DNA of 64,000 bases from Hippophae tibetana (lineage: Eukaryota > Streptophyta > Magnoliopsida > Rosales > Elaeagnaceae). Shown piece after piece: positions 1 to 8,138 of this stretch. Position numbers and translations under genes: made by a program. Positions within the stretch are counted from its first letter, which is position 1, and each line of letters starts with the position of its first letter. The DNA lies in assembly GCA_037013495.1 (NCBI GenBank), contig CM072808.1, positions 14,051,319 through 14,115,318 on the forward strand, read 5' to 3'. Below the pieces are notes generated by a model. The model had not been told where the DNA came from and searched no databases. It saw nothing but the letters and a program-made list of their open reading frames with translations.

Positions 1-523
1 TCTTAAATCCTTCATTCTCAACATGACTAAATGGCAATTCATCAACTATAATCATTTCTGTAAGTGCAAGCCTACAAGACTCAATACTAAATGTGTGTGC
101 AACAAGTACACCTTCTTTATTGTTTGTGACATTTTCAAAAGCTAAATTTTTTTGCTTCTTCTCATATCTACCAGGAAATAATTTACATTGCATAGCAATA
201 TGAGCATTTAAGTTTGATGTACCAGACTTGTTGGATACATACACATACTCCCTTGAACAATATTTACATCTCGCCTTGCGATCTAAGCCTTCACCCATTA
301 TATCAAAATATTTCCAGGCAGAAGATGGAGGTTTAGAAAAATTTCGCTTACCTTTTCCATCATAGCTATCTATAGAAGGTTCAGGTTTGTCATTCAATGG
401 TAGATCTTTAGTTTCTGGTGGAGCATTTTGTGGATTCTTATATTGATTTTCAACATCATAGGTATCGCTTGCACTTCCGGTGGTTGCAAGTGGACTATCC
501 ATAGTAGAGGTATTTTTTTTCAT
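1..523 (-). CDS. hAT transposase N-terminus, BED zinc finger, partial
   Basis: An open frame of 174 codons starts at an ATG at 521-523 and is still open at position 1, so the protein continues outside the window. A low-complexity N-terminus of about 65 residues is followed by a BED-type finger: aromatic residues in SSAWKYFD, then CKYC, then the GTSNLNAHIAMQC block supplying the His and Cys. The segment MIIVDELPFSHVENEGF near the left edge is the conserved start of the plant hAT transposase core. BED fingers bind the transposon ends and the core carries out cut-and-paste transposition. No stop or frameshift is visible in the part seen. The bases just before the ATG (minus strand TTTATCTTAG) resemble a splice acceptor, so the 5' UTR may contain an intron. 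Confidence 0.85.
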   Translation of the reverse strand, partial: MKKNTSTMDSPLATTGSASDTYDVENQYKNPQNAPPETKDLPLNDKPEPSIDSYDGKGKRNFSKPPSSAWKYFDIMGEGLDRKARCKYCSREYVYVSNKSGTSNLNAHIAMQCKLFPGRYEKKQKNLAFENVTNNKEGVLVAHTFSIESCRLALTEMIIVDELPFSHVENEGFK

Positions 524-999
524 CTAAGATAAAGTGAGCGATAATCAACTTAATGCAATAAACACAATGTGTAGAAAAGTAGTTGTTATAAAAATGCTAT
601 CAGATAAATAAAATAACAAAAACAACAGATATTACACAGGGAACAAGACAACAAAAACAGATGTTAACAAATAACAACCATTTGTTTCCTTTAAAATCAA
701 AAATATAATCCATCATAAACTTATGAATTATCAAAAGATATGATAATGACATGAATGAAAAAAATCTGCACTTAGACAAACAATGCTATCATAAAAAACC
801 AGACATACAAAAACTGGAAGAGATATGATAATGCCATGAATGAAAAAATATGTACTTAGACAAACAATGCTATCATGTTCCTCCTATAGATTCACTATAA
901 TGCATCTTTTTCGTAACACATTGTGTAGAAAATTAGTTGTTATAAAAATGCTATCAAATAAATAAAATAACAAAAACAACAGATATTACACGGGGAACA
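524..999 (-). other. hAT 5' non-coding region, possible 5'-UTR intron
   Basis: AT-rich, no open frame. It lies directly upstream of the hAT ATG. A possible splice donor (minus-strand GTGAGT at 6670-6665) and the acceptor before the ATG would make 524-6670 one 5'-UTR intron that now holds the copia element. This is an inference from two splice-like sites only. Confidence 0.4.
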
Positions 1000-1216
1000 T
1001 GTTGAGAATAATTAGATTAATAACGGCTAGGTTAATAACGGCTAGTTTAATAACAGCTAGTTTAATAACGGCTAGTTTAACGGCTAGTTTAACGGCTAGT
1101 TTAGTAACGGCTAGTTTAACGGCTAGTTTCTTCCTTTCAATGTATAAATATAACATTAGACATTAAGCCAAAATCAATTCAATAACTCTCTCAACAAAAA
1201 TCAGAGAAAATCAACA
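1000..1216 (+). repeat. 5' LTR of copia 1 (217 bp)
   Basis: Starts TGTTGAGAATAATTAG and ends TCAACA directly before the primer site. Positions about 1016-1128 are a tandem array of eight units, 15-bp TTTAATAACGGCTAG or the 12-bp short form TTTAACGGCTAG, with single-base variants. A TATAAATA box follows the array. It is 27 bp shorter than the 3' LTR because the array has two fewer units. Confidence 0.96.
1143..1150 (+). promoter_or_regulatory. TATA box of the copia 1 5' LTR
   Basis: TATAAATA, 67 bp before the LTR end and immediately downstream of the minisatellite. It is placed as expected for the LTR promoter; the identical box in the 3' LTR is at 5666-5673. Confidence 0.75.
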
Positions 1217-1228
1217 TGGTATCAAAGC
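1217..1228 (+). other. Primer binding site of copia 1 (tRNA-iMet type)
   Basis: TGGTATCAAAGC follows the LTR end with no spacer. It matches the usual plant copia primer site complementary to the 3' end of initiator Met tRNA, with one mismatch. Confidence 0.9.
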
Positions 1229-1293
1229 AGATTTGATCTTGCTCCAAATCAATCCCACAAACAAGAACTGTATAAGTTCAAGAAATCTAGAAA

Positions 1294-3417
1294 ATGTCAC
1301 AACATATAGAGAGACTTACAGGTGTGCTGCTAAATGGTAAAAATTACCATCTTTGGGCACGTCAAGTGACTTTTGGTCTAATCGGCAGAGACAAATTTGA
1401 GCATGTCACTGGTGAGAAATCAAAACCAAAAGCTGAAGATCCAACACACCCAACAGTTGAAGAAAGAAAGGAAATTTCAGAATGGAGAAAGAGTGACAAT
1501 CTAGTCATGAGTTGGTTACTGGCAACCATGGAACCTCATATCTCTGATCTCATGACATATCTAGATACAGCTCGAGATATGTGGGTTAAAGCCGAGACAA
1601 TGTTCGGAAAGAAGAAAAATTACTCTCTTATTTATCAACTTCAGCAAGAACTTCAACAGTTACAACAACAAAATCAATCTGTCACCGAACTATTCAGCCA
1701 AATCCAAAAAAAGAATGATGAGATTAGAGTGTATCGACCTCTCACAGCCGATCTTGATGAAATCAAAAGAAGAGAGGAGCATGATGGAATTTTCACCTTC
1801 CTCGCCAAGCTCGATTCAAGCTATGAGGGGGTACGCTCACAAATTCTTCTCATGGGTGAGCTGCCATCTGTTGATGAGGTTGTTGGGATGGTTGAAAGAG
1901 AAGAGACAAGAAGAATAGTGATGGGTACTCAACTACCTGACAACCCCGAAGCCAAGGCTTTCGTCACCAGATCTAACCCTAGGCCAGAACGTCGGGGAGA
2001 CCAAACACTCACTCGATGTGATTATTGTAAGAAGGAAGGACATAAGCGCGAGGAATGCTGGTCACTCACTCGCTGCGATTATTGTAAGAAGGAAGGACAC
2101 AAGCATGAGGAATGCTGGTGTCTCAACCCTCATCTCCGGCAAAAGGGAAGGCGAGGTGGAGGCTTCGTCAGAGGGGGAGATCAGCGACAAAATCGGGTAG
2201 AGAGTAGAGAGAAAATGGGTTACTCTGCACAAAAGGAAAAAGAGGATATGAGTACAAACGAGGCTGAAAAAGAAATAAAAGGTGAGGTGGATATGGATCA
2301 AATGAGGCAGCTGTATACACAATTATCCGTGATGTTTCAAGGAAAATCTCAAAAAACCTCTGGTATGATTACAAACCTTACTCAAAATTCTTTATATTCC
2401 AAATGGATTCTTGATTCAGGTTCAACTGATCACATAACTGGAAATAAAAACTTACTCAATAATTACAAAAAAATTGAGACTAAACAATTTGTAATCGTTG
2501 CAAATGGTGAAAAAATGGAAATTTTAGGAAATGGTTCAATTAGTCTCCTTTCAAGAAAAATTTCAAATGTTTTGCATGTGAATAATTGTACATCTAACTT
2601 GTTATCCATTAGTAAAATCACACGAGACTTAAATTGTGAAATTACATTTACATCCAAAAATGTGATTTTTCAGGAATTGATAACGAAGAATATCATTGGT
2701 GAAGGTTTTCTAGAAAATGGGCTTTATATTCTGAGTGAAGAAAAACGCAACTTCAATATTAAAAAAGAAGAAGAATTAGGCACTCTTTGGCATAAGAGAA
2801 TTGGACATCCTTCCGATAAGATTTTAAAATGTATTTTTGATTTCAAACAACTAGATTGTAGTAGTTGTGAAATTTGTAAATTAGGAAAACACACAAGGTT
2901 ACCATTTAGTTTATCCAATTGTAAAAGCAAAAAACCTTTTGAGTTAATACATTCTGATGTTTGGGGCCCTGCTCCAATTGAGTCTTTTAATGGTTATAAA
3001 TACTTTGTTATATTTATAGATGATTTTTCAAGAACCACATGGTTACACTTGTTAAAAAATAAAAGTGAAGTATTTTCTCAATTTCAAGAATTTTATAATT
3101 TTGTAGAAAATCAATATGATGCAAAGATTAAAACTTTTAGAAGTGATAATGGAACGGAATTTGTAAATCAAAATTTTACAAATTTTTTCAAGCAAAAAGG
3201 AATTTTACATCAAACAACTTGTATTTACACACCCCAACAAAATGGTGTGTCGGAAAGAAAAAATCGACATTTACTTGAAGTAACAAGAGTACTTTTGTTT
3301 CAAAATAATGTTCCAATAATTTTTTGGTCGGATGCTGTTCTCACCGCAACATATTTAATTAATAGATTGCCAAGTGCCAATTTGAATTTCAAAAGCCCAC
3401 TAGAAATCCTCTACTAA
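1294..3417 (+). CDS. Copia 1 gag, protease and integrase part of the polyprotein (stop at 3415-3417)
   Basis: 707 codons. Residues 1 to about 215 are the copia gag (UBN2-type, beginning with an LNGKNYHLWA motif). Two CCHC zinc knuckles follow at about 242-255 and 261-274 (both CX2CX4HX4C). The protease active site DSGS is at about 374. The GAG-pre-integrase HHCC module begins near 498. The integrase core carries Asp about 555 (HSDVWGP), Asp about 618 (RSDNG) and Glu about 654, the normal D,D-35-E spacing. The frame ends in a TAA just after the integrase core. The next frame (3466-5511) is in the same phase and the 48 bases between remain open after the stop, reading typical integrase residues such as LRVFGC. 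A single nonsense codon is therefore the only visible coding defect. The nucleocapsid knuckle is present twice, apparently by a local duplication of about 57 bp. Confidence 0.95.
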   Translation: MSQHIERLTGVLLNGKNYHLWARQVTFGLIGRDKFEHVTGEKSKPKAEDPTHPTVEERKEISEWRKSDNLVMSWLLATMEPHISDLMTYLDTARDMWVKAETMFGKKKNYSLIYQLQQELQQLQQQNQSVTELFSQIQKKNDEIRVYRPLTADLDEIKRREEHDGIFTFLAKLDSSYEGVRSQILLMGELPSVDEVVGMVEREETRRIVMGTQLPDNPEAKAFVTRSNPRPERRGDQTLTRCDYCKKEGHKREECWSLTRCDYCKKEGHKHEECWCLNPHLRQKGRRGGGFVRGGDQRQNRVESREKMGYSAQKEKEDMSTNEAEKEIKGEVDMDQMRQLYTQLSVMFQGKSQKTSGMITNLTQNSLYSKWILDSGSTDHITGNKNLLNNYKKIETKQFVIVANGEKMEILGNGSISLLSRKISNVLHVNNCTSNLLSISKITRDLNCEITFTSKNVIFQELITKNIIGEGFLENGLYILSEEKRNFNIKKEEELGTLWHKRIGHPSDKILKCIFDFKQLDCSSCEICKLGKHTRLPFSLSNCKSKKPFELIHSDVWGPAPIESFNGYKYFVIFIDDFSRTTWLHLLKNKSEVFSQFQEFYNFVENQYDAKIKTFRSDNGTEFVNQNFTNFFKQKGILHQTTCIYTPQQNGVSERKNRHLLEVTRVLLFQNNVPIIFWSDAVLTATYLINRLPSANLNFKSPLEILY

Positions 3418-3465
3418 GAAAAACTCAATATCTATCATTTAAGAGTATTTGGATGTACATGTTAT

Positions 3466-5511
3466 GTGCACAAAAATAAACAACACAAGTTAGATTATAC
3501 ATCAATCAAAGCTATTTTCTTGGGGTATTCATCTCAAAAAAAGGGTTATAAATGCTATGATCCGATTAACAAAAAACATTACATTTCAAGAGATGTGACA
3601 TTCCAAGAAAATGAGCCATATTACAAAACACTAGAAAAGGAGACTAATAACCAAGAGGAACCAAATGAATTTACATTTCCATTTTTTTATTCTGAAGAAG
3701 GAAATATAGTAGTAGAAAATGAAAATGAAATAATCAATGAGAATGAAGAGGAAGAAACTTCTCAAAGTGAGGGGGAAGATGGTACTACCGAAATAATACC
3801 ATTGAGAAGGTCTAATCGGACTCCACAACCTACAACTAGATTACGGGATTTTGTAACATATGAGGTAAAATATCCTATCCAAAATTATTTATCTTATGAA
3901 AATGTTACACCACAATATAGGACTTATTTGACCTCAATTTCCAAAGAAAATGAACCAAATAACTATGAGGAAGCAATAGGCCAACTGGTATGGTGCAAAG
4001 CAATGGAAGAAGAACTTCGAGCACTTGAAAAAAATGAAACATGGGTAGTCGTACAACTACCCAAAGGAAAGAAACCCGTAGGATGCAAATGGGTCTATAA
4101 GATTAAGTTTAATAGTGATGGTACTATTGAAAGGTACAAAGCACGATTAGTGGCAAAAGGTTACACTCAAACCTATGGTGTAGACTATCAAGAAACATTT
4201 GCACCCGTGGCCAAAATGAATACCGTTAGGATTTTACTTTCCATAACGGTAAACCAAAACTGGACCTTACATCAAATGGATGTCAAGAATGCTTTTCTCC
4301 AAGGAACACTTGAAGAAGAGGTATATATGACGCTTCCACTTGGTCATAAAAAAGAAAACAATTCTAGTCTAGTGTGTAGGTTAAAAAAATCTATTTATGG
4401 ACTAAAGCAATCTCCACGAGCATGGTATGGAAAACTAAGCTCTTATTTAATTTCTTGTGATTTTAAAATTAGTAATGTCGATCACTCATTATTTTCCAAA
4501 AATTATGGTACATTCACAACCATAATTCTAGTATATGTAGATGATATAATAATTACCGGAAATAATTTGGAAGAAATTAAAAAAGTGAAAATGAAATTAA
4601 AGGAGAATTTTGATATCAAAGACTTAGGTTTATTAAAATATTTTCTAGGAATAGAAATAGCACATTCACCCAAGGGACTCTTTATTTCACAAAGAAAATA
4701 TACACTTGACCTATTGAAAGAAACTGGTAAATTAGGGAGTAAACCAACATCTACACCAATAGATAGTAAATGCAAATTAAATATTGAGGATGACGAACCC
4801 TTAGAAGACATAAGCCAATTTCAAAGACTTGTAGGAAAATTAATTTATTTAACGGTAACCCGACCAGACATTTCTTTTTCAGTAAGCCAAATTAGTAAAT
4901 TTATGCATACACCTAGAACACCACATTTAGAGGCTATACATAGAATTTTAAAATATTTAAAAGGGACACCTAGTAAAGGAATTCTCATGAAACGTAATAA
5001 TTCTAATGAAGTGTGTGGCTACTCCGATGCAGATTGGGCTGGTAACTTTGATAGAAAATCAACCACTGGTTTTTGCACATTTGTAGGCGGAAATTTAGTC
5101 ACATGGAAAAGCAAGAAACAAAATGTTGTGGCACGATCAAGTGCTGAGGCAGAATATCGAGCCATGGCATCAACCTCAAGCGAGCTAACTTGGATCAAAC
5201 AACTTCTTTTGGATATCGGAATTAAAATTCAAGAACCAATGAAGATGTTTTGTGATAACCAAGCGGCGCGACATATAGCATCAAATCCGGTGTTTCACGA
5301 GAGAACAAAACACATCGAAGTGGATTGCCACTTCATTCGAGAAAAAATTCAAGCAAAGGAAATCGAAACTCCATTTGTGAGAAGTGAAAAACAATTGGCG
5401 GACATCTTCACCAAAGGTTTAGATTTAAAATCATTTGAAGAAAATTTAAACAAGTTAGGGTTGACCGATATCTACACACCTAACTTGAGGGGGAGTGTTG
5501 AGAATAATTAG
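3466..5511 (+). CDS. Copia 1 integrase C-terminus, reverse transcriptase and RNase H
   Basis: 681 codons from the first ATG after the nonsense codon; the real polyprotein frame begins upstream at 1294, so this ATG is probably not a native start. An acidic linker (about residues 50-115) follows the integrase tail. The reverse transcriptase domain begins near 175 (ETWVVVQLPKGKKPVGCKWV) and has the catalytic YVDD at about 357-360. RNase H begins near 500 with GYSDADWAG and continues through an SSAEAEY motif to QLADIFTKGL. All domains look intact. The frame ends at 5511, 16 bases inside the 3' LTR. Confidence 0.95.
   Translation: MHKNKQHKLDYTSIKAIFLGYSSQKKGYKCYDPINKKHYISRDVTFQENEPYYKTLEKETNNQEEPNEFTFPFFYSEEGNIVVENENEIINENEEEETSQSEGEDGTTEIIPLRRSNRTPQPTTRLRDFVTYEVKYPIQNYLSYENVTPQYRTYLTSISKENEPNNYEEAIGQLVWCKAMEEELRALEKNETWVVVQLPKGKKPVGCKWVYKIKFNSDGTIERYKARLVAKGYTQTYGVDYQETFAPVAKMNTVRILLSITVNQNWTLHQMDVKNAFLQGTLEEEVYMTLPLGHKKENNSSLVCRLKKSIYGLKQSPRAWYGKLSSYLISCDFKISNVDHSLFSKNYGTFTTIILVYVDDIIITGNNLEEIKKVKMKLKENFDIKDLGLLKYFLGIEIAHSPKGLFISQRKYTLDLLKETGKLGSKPTSTPIDSKCKLNIEDDEPLEDISQFQRLVGKLIYLTVTRPDISFSVSQISKFMHTPRTPHLEAIHRILKYLKGTPSKGILMKRNNSNEVCGYSDADWAGNFDRKSTTGFCTFVGGNLVTWKSKKQNVVARSSAEAEYRAMASTSSELTWIKQLLLDIGIKIQEPMKMFCDNQAARHIASNPVFHERTKHIEVDCHFIREKIQAKEIETPFVRSEKQLADIFTKGLDLKSFEENLNKLGLTDIYTPNLRGSVENN
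5485..5495 (+). other. Polypurine tract of copia 1
   Basis: TTGAGGGGGAG ends directly at the 3' LTR start (TGTTGAG). This is the plus-strand priming site and lies inside the end of the pol frame. Confidence 0.9.
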
Positions 5512-5739
5512 ATTAATAACGGCTAGTTTAATAACGGCTAGTTTAACGACTAGTTTAATAACAGCTAGTTTAATAACGGCTAGTTTAACGGCTAGTTTAA
5601 TAACGACTAGTTTAACGGCTAGTTTAGTAACGGCTAGTTTAACGGCTAGTTTCTTCCTTTCAATGTATAAATATAACATTAGACATTAAGCCAAAATCAA
5701 TTCAATAACTCTCTCAACAAAAATCAGAGAAAATCAACA
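5496..5739 (+). repeat. 3' LTR of copia 1 (244 bp)
   Basis: Same ends and flanking sequence as the 5' LTR, but the internal array (about 5512-5649) has ten units rather than eight. It is followed at once by the second GAACA. Confidence 0.96.
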
Positions 5740-6022
5740 GAACAAGACAATAGAAACAAAATGTTAACAAATAACAACCATTTGTTTCCTTTAAAATAAA
5801 AAACATAATTCATCATAAACTTATGAATTATCAAAAGATATGATAATGACATGAATGAAAAAAATCTGCACTTAGACAAACAATGCTATCATAAAAACCA
5901 TAGACATACATAAAGTGGAAGACATATGATAATGCCATGAATGAAAAAAATCTGCACTTAGACAAGCAAATCATCATATTCCTCCTATAGATTGAGGATT
6001 CAGTATAATACTTCCTTTTCGT

Positions 6023-6949
6023 TAGAATTCTGAAAATAAAAATACATTAATTGAAGGAAGAGATATGATAATACAAGTTACCTACTGATGAATTAATTTA
6101 AAGTTAAACTACTATATATCTCTAATGAGTTCTCAATTTTTCTTTGTTTTTCATGGAACCCACTGACCAATTACTAATATATCAATACTTAATAGAATAA
6201 ATTAATCATTTTCCCCATTAATTCGTGTAAAGCTTTACTAAAGTGAAAATTAAATGGATGAGTTGGATTACATTATATAATGATAATCACAAATACACGT
6301 GAAAGATAAACAAGAGTAGACTAATGTCAATCTCAATGTTAGCAATAATCTGCATACTGATATAACATAGTAAATAGAACAAACTTTCCAGACTTCATCA
6401 AATTAAATTATCAGAATGTGAACCCTCTAACCAAAAATATATAACTTAGATAGAAGCAGATTTCCAGATTTCCAGATTTACAAATTTACAAATTTACAGA
6501 TTTCGAGAATGTAAAGAAGCAAATTTATAGATTTCTAGAATGTAAAGAAGCAGATTTACAAACAAAGTAATACAATTTCCCATATCTCATAGAAGAATAA
6601 AATAAATAATGAAAAGCAAAAGTAGAACCAGATATTAGTATATTACACAGGGAATAAGAGTCATAACTCACAGGGAACCAGATTGATGTAGAACAAAGAA
6701 CGAAGAAGGGAGAACAGAGAGAGAGTTGGTGATGGCGATACACGTAGTGGTAGAGAGCAAAGGGAGACTGTAGACTAGAGACTGGAGACTGCACGATGAA
6801 GGTGGAAAGGAAACCCTAATGAAGCTGTGTGATGAAGGTGGAAAGAAAACCCTAATGAAGCTGCACGAAATGAAAATGGAAAGGAAACCCTAAATCCCTA
6901 ATGAAGCTGCGCGAAAGAAAGAACTTAGACGACGACTCGAAGGAAAAGT
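6023..6949 (-). other. hAT 5' leader region, no gene
   Basis: AT-rich to about 6690, then purine-rich. At 6690-6950 a short motif containing GAAACCCTAATGAAGCTG recurs about three times, giving a leader-like stretch. No coding potential is seen. By position it is the 5' UTR and promoter of the hAT transposase on the minus strand. Confidence 0.5.
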
Positions 6950-7299
6950 GGAAAACCTAAATATATATATTAATATATATATATTTTAATAAATATAATT
7001 ATTTTTGGTCGGATCGGATGAGATCGGATGAACCGTAGTATATATATATTTAATTTAATAAATAATTAAATATATATTATTTATAATTTTATATTTATAT
7101 ATATATTTTTAATAAATATAATTATTTTTGGTCAGATCGGATGGGATCGGATGAACCTTAGGGAAATCCGTCATCCGATCCGAACTTAACAGATGATTTT
7201 TTTTCCATCCGATCTGATCCGATGGTCGGATCGAAACCTTTAAAAAATTAACGGATTGGATCGGATTGATCGGATGATCGGATTATTTGCACACCCCTA
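6950..7299 (-). repeat. hAT subterminal repeats and terminus
   Basis: Two blocks share long TA runs followed by GGTCGGATCGGATG and GATCGGATGAACC (about 7000-7034 and 7130-7160). More GATCGGAT/ATCCGATC copies in both orientations run to 7285. The end reads TTTGCACACCCCTA. Clustered short motifs next to the terminus are normal transposase-binding regions in hAT elements. Confidence 0.75.
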
Positions 7300-7319
7300 C
7301 CTAGAACGATCATTGTAAC

Positions 7320-7862
7320 ATGATACATCATTTTATCATAGAAGTGGAGAGGTTAGAGCCAATGGTAGCAAAGATGGATTTTGTAATCTCTATTGAAAAA
7401 GTGCAACAAACTACAACTCCAGAGTTAAAACAATTGCCCGATCATCTTTGCTATGCATCCTTGGGTGATGATTATACCTTTACAGTGATTGTTGGGGCAT
7501 CACTTACACCCAGAGAAGAGGAAAAACAACTTTTTCAATTGAATGAGATTGATGAGTTTTGGAACGATGCTTATGAAAATGCATAGATCAAAGAACGCAC
7601 AAAAAAGTGGCATGAAAAACAGATTCTTAGGCGTGAGTTTGCTCTAAGACAACATGTTTTTCTTTTCAATTCATGACTAAAACTCTTCCCGAATAAGTTA
7701 AGATCAAGATGGACATGTCCTTATACAATTGACAAAGTTTCTACTTTTGGAGCAATAGACTTGAAGAACAAGACAAAGGATATATTCAGAGTTAATGGTA
7801 ATAGATATAAGCACTATTATGGAGAACAAGTGGACAAGAATCGTGCATTTATTCCTTTTTGA
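7320..7862 (+). pseudogene. Gypsy A: fused pol remnant (pre-RT joined to integrase C-terminus)
   Basis: The first 74 codons (7320 to about 7540) match the segment just before reverse transcriptase in Athila/Tat-type Ty3/gypsy pol, including QQTTTPELKQLPDHL and the LTPREEEK motif. The frame then passes directly into the integrase C-terminus (QLNEIDEF.NDAYENA), after which stops appear, but integrase-tail residues remain recognisable to RAFIPF at about 7862. All of reverse transcriptase, RNase H and the integrase core is therefore missing. The join lies in a short GAAAA stretch found at both parental positions in the related element at 28.6/27.8 kb, which suggests deletion by microhomology. Confidence 0.8.
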
Positions 7863-8103
7863 AATACTGATTGATGAAGATTGAAAAGTCTAGCTATAAA
7901 CTATAAAACAAGCGCTCATGGGAGGCAACCCATAAAACTTTCTTTTGTTCTTTTATTTTATTTTTATTACTATTTTAATAATTTGGATTTTGATGCTGCT
8001 TTATTTTGTAGGAATAAAAAACTGAAAATTACAAACTAATGTGGATCCACCAAAAAACCAGGGAAGTTTCATTCATTTCTTCCATCTGTCTCACTTTTAA
8101 ATT

Positions 8104-8119
8104 ACAATGAAGACATTGT
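8104..8119 (+). other. Stem-loop upstream of the gypsy A polypurine tract
   Basis: ACAATG-AAGA-CATTGT, a perfect 6-bp stem with a 4-base loop, about 12 bases before the purine tract AAGTTTTGGGGGTG. Related hairpins occur at 16024-16043, 27234-27249 and 47751-47770. The role is unknown. Confidence 0.55.
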
Positions 8120-8138
8120 TTAGTTTAAGTTTTGGGGG

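Larger units (their letters stand above)
1000..5739 (+). mobile_element. Copia 1: complete Ty1/copia LTR retrotransposon
   Basis: A 4740-bp element with TG...CA LTRs, an initiator-Met tRNA primer site, gag-pol in the copia order (gag, protease, integrase, reverse transcriptase, RNase H) and a purine tract before the 3' LTR. The 5-bp target duplication GAACA is exact at 995-999 and 5740-5744. Outside the internal minisatellite the two LTRs show no difference by eye, so the insertion is recent. Gag-pol is one frame broken by a single TAA at 3415-3417. I have not assigned a copia lineage. Confidence 0.97.
561..6022. repeat. Direct duplication of about 355 bp in the hAT 5' region, second copy split by copia 1
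   Basis: Copy 1 spans about 561-914. Copy 2 spans 915-999 and resumes at 5745-6022 after the copia insertion (5740-5744 repeats 995-999). Both start with the ACACA(A/T)TGTGTAGAAAA stretch and end in TTTTTCGT-like sequence, with scattered substitutions. Each copy also contains an internal repeat of about 60-75 bp built on ATATGATAATG(A/C)CATGAATG (copy 1: about 738 and 816). The duplication therefore predates the copia insertion. Confidence 0.8.
1..7299 (-). mobile_element. hAT transposon, 5' part, with a nested copia element
   Basis: The element reads on the minus strand and runs off the left edge of the window. It contains the transposase N-terminus (1-523), a non-coding 5' region (524-999 and 5740-6949), a subterminal repeat block (about 6950-7285) and a terminus near 7299 that reads TAGGGGTGTGCAAA on the minus strand, a common hAT end. 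The 8-bp target duplication cannot be tested because the other end is outside the window. The copia element at 1000-5739 sits inside it. Beyond 7300 the sequence changes at once to gypsy pol. The class call is firm from the BED finger plus terminus. The exact last base (7299 or 7300) is uncertain. Confidence 0.8.

Noticed and set aside
5455-5689. Overlapping repetitive frames on both strands in the copia 3' LTR (LAVKLAVTK-like and LITASL-like repeats).
   Set aside because: They are translations of the 12/15-bp minisatellite, whose period is a multiple of three; not genes.
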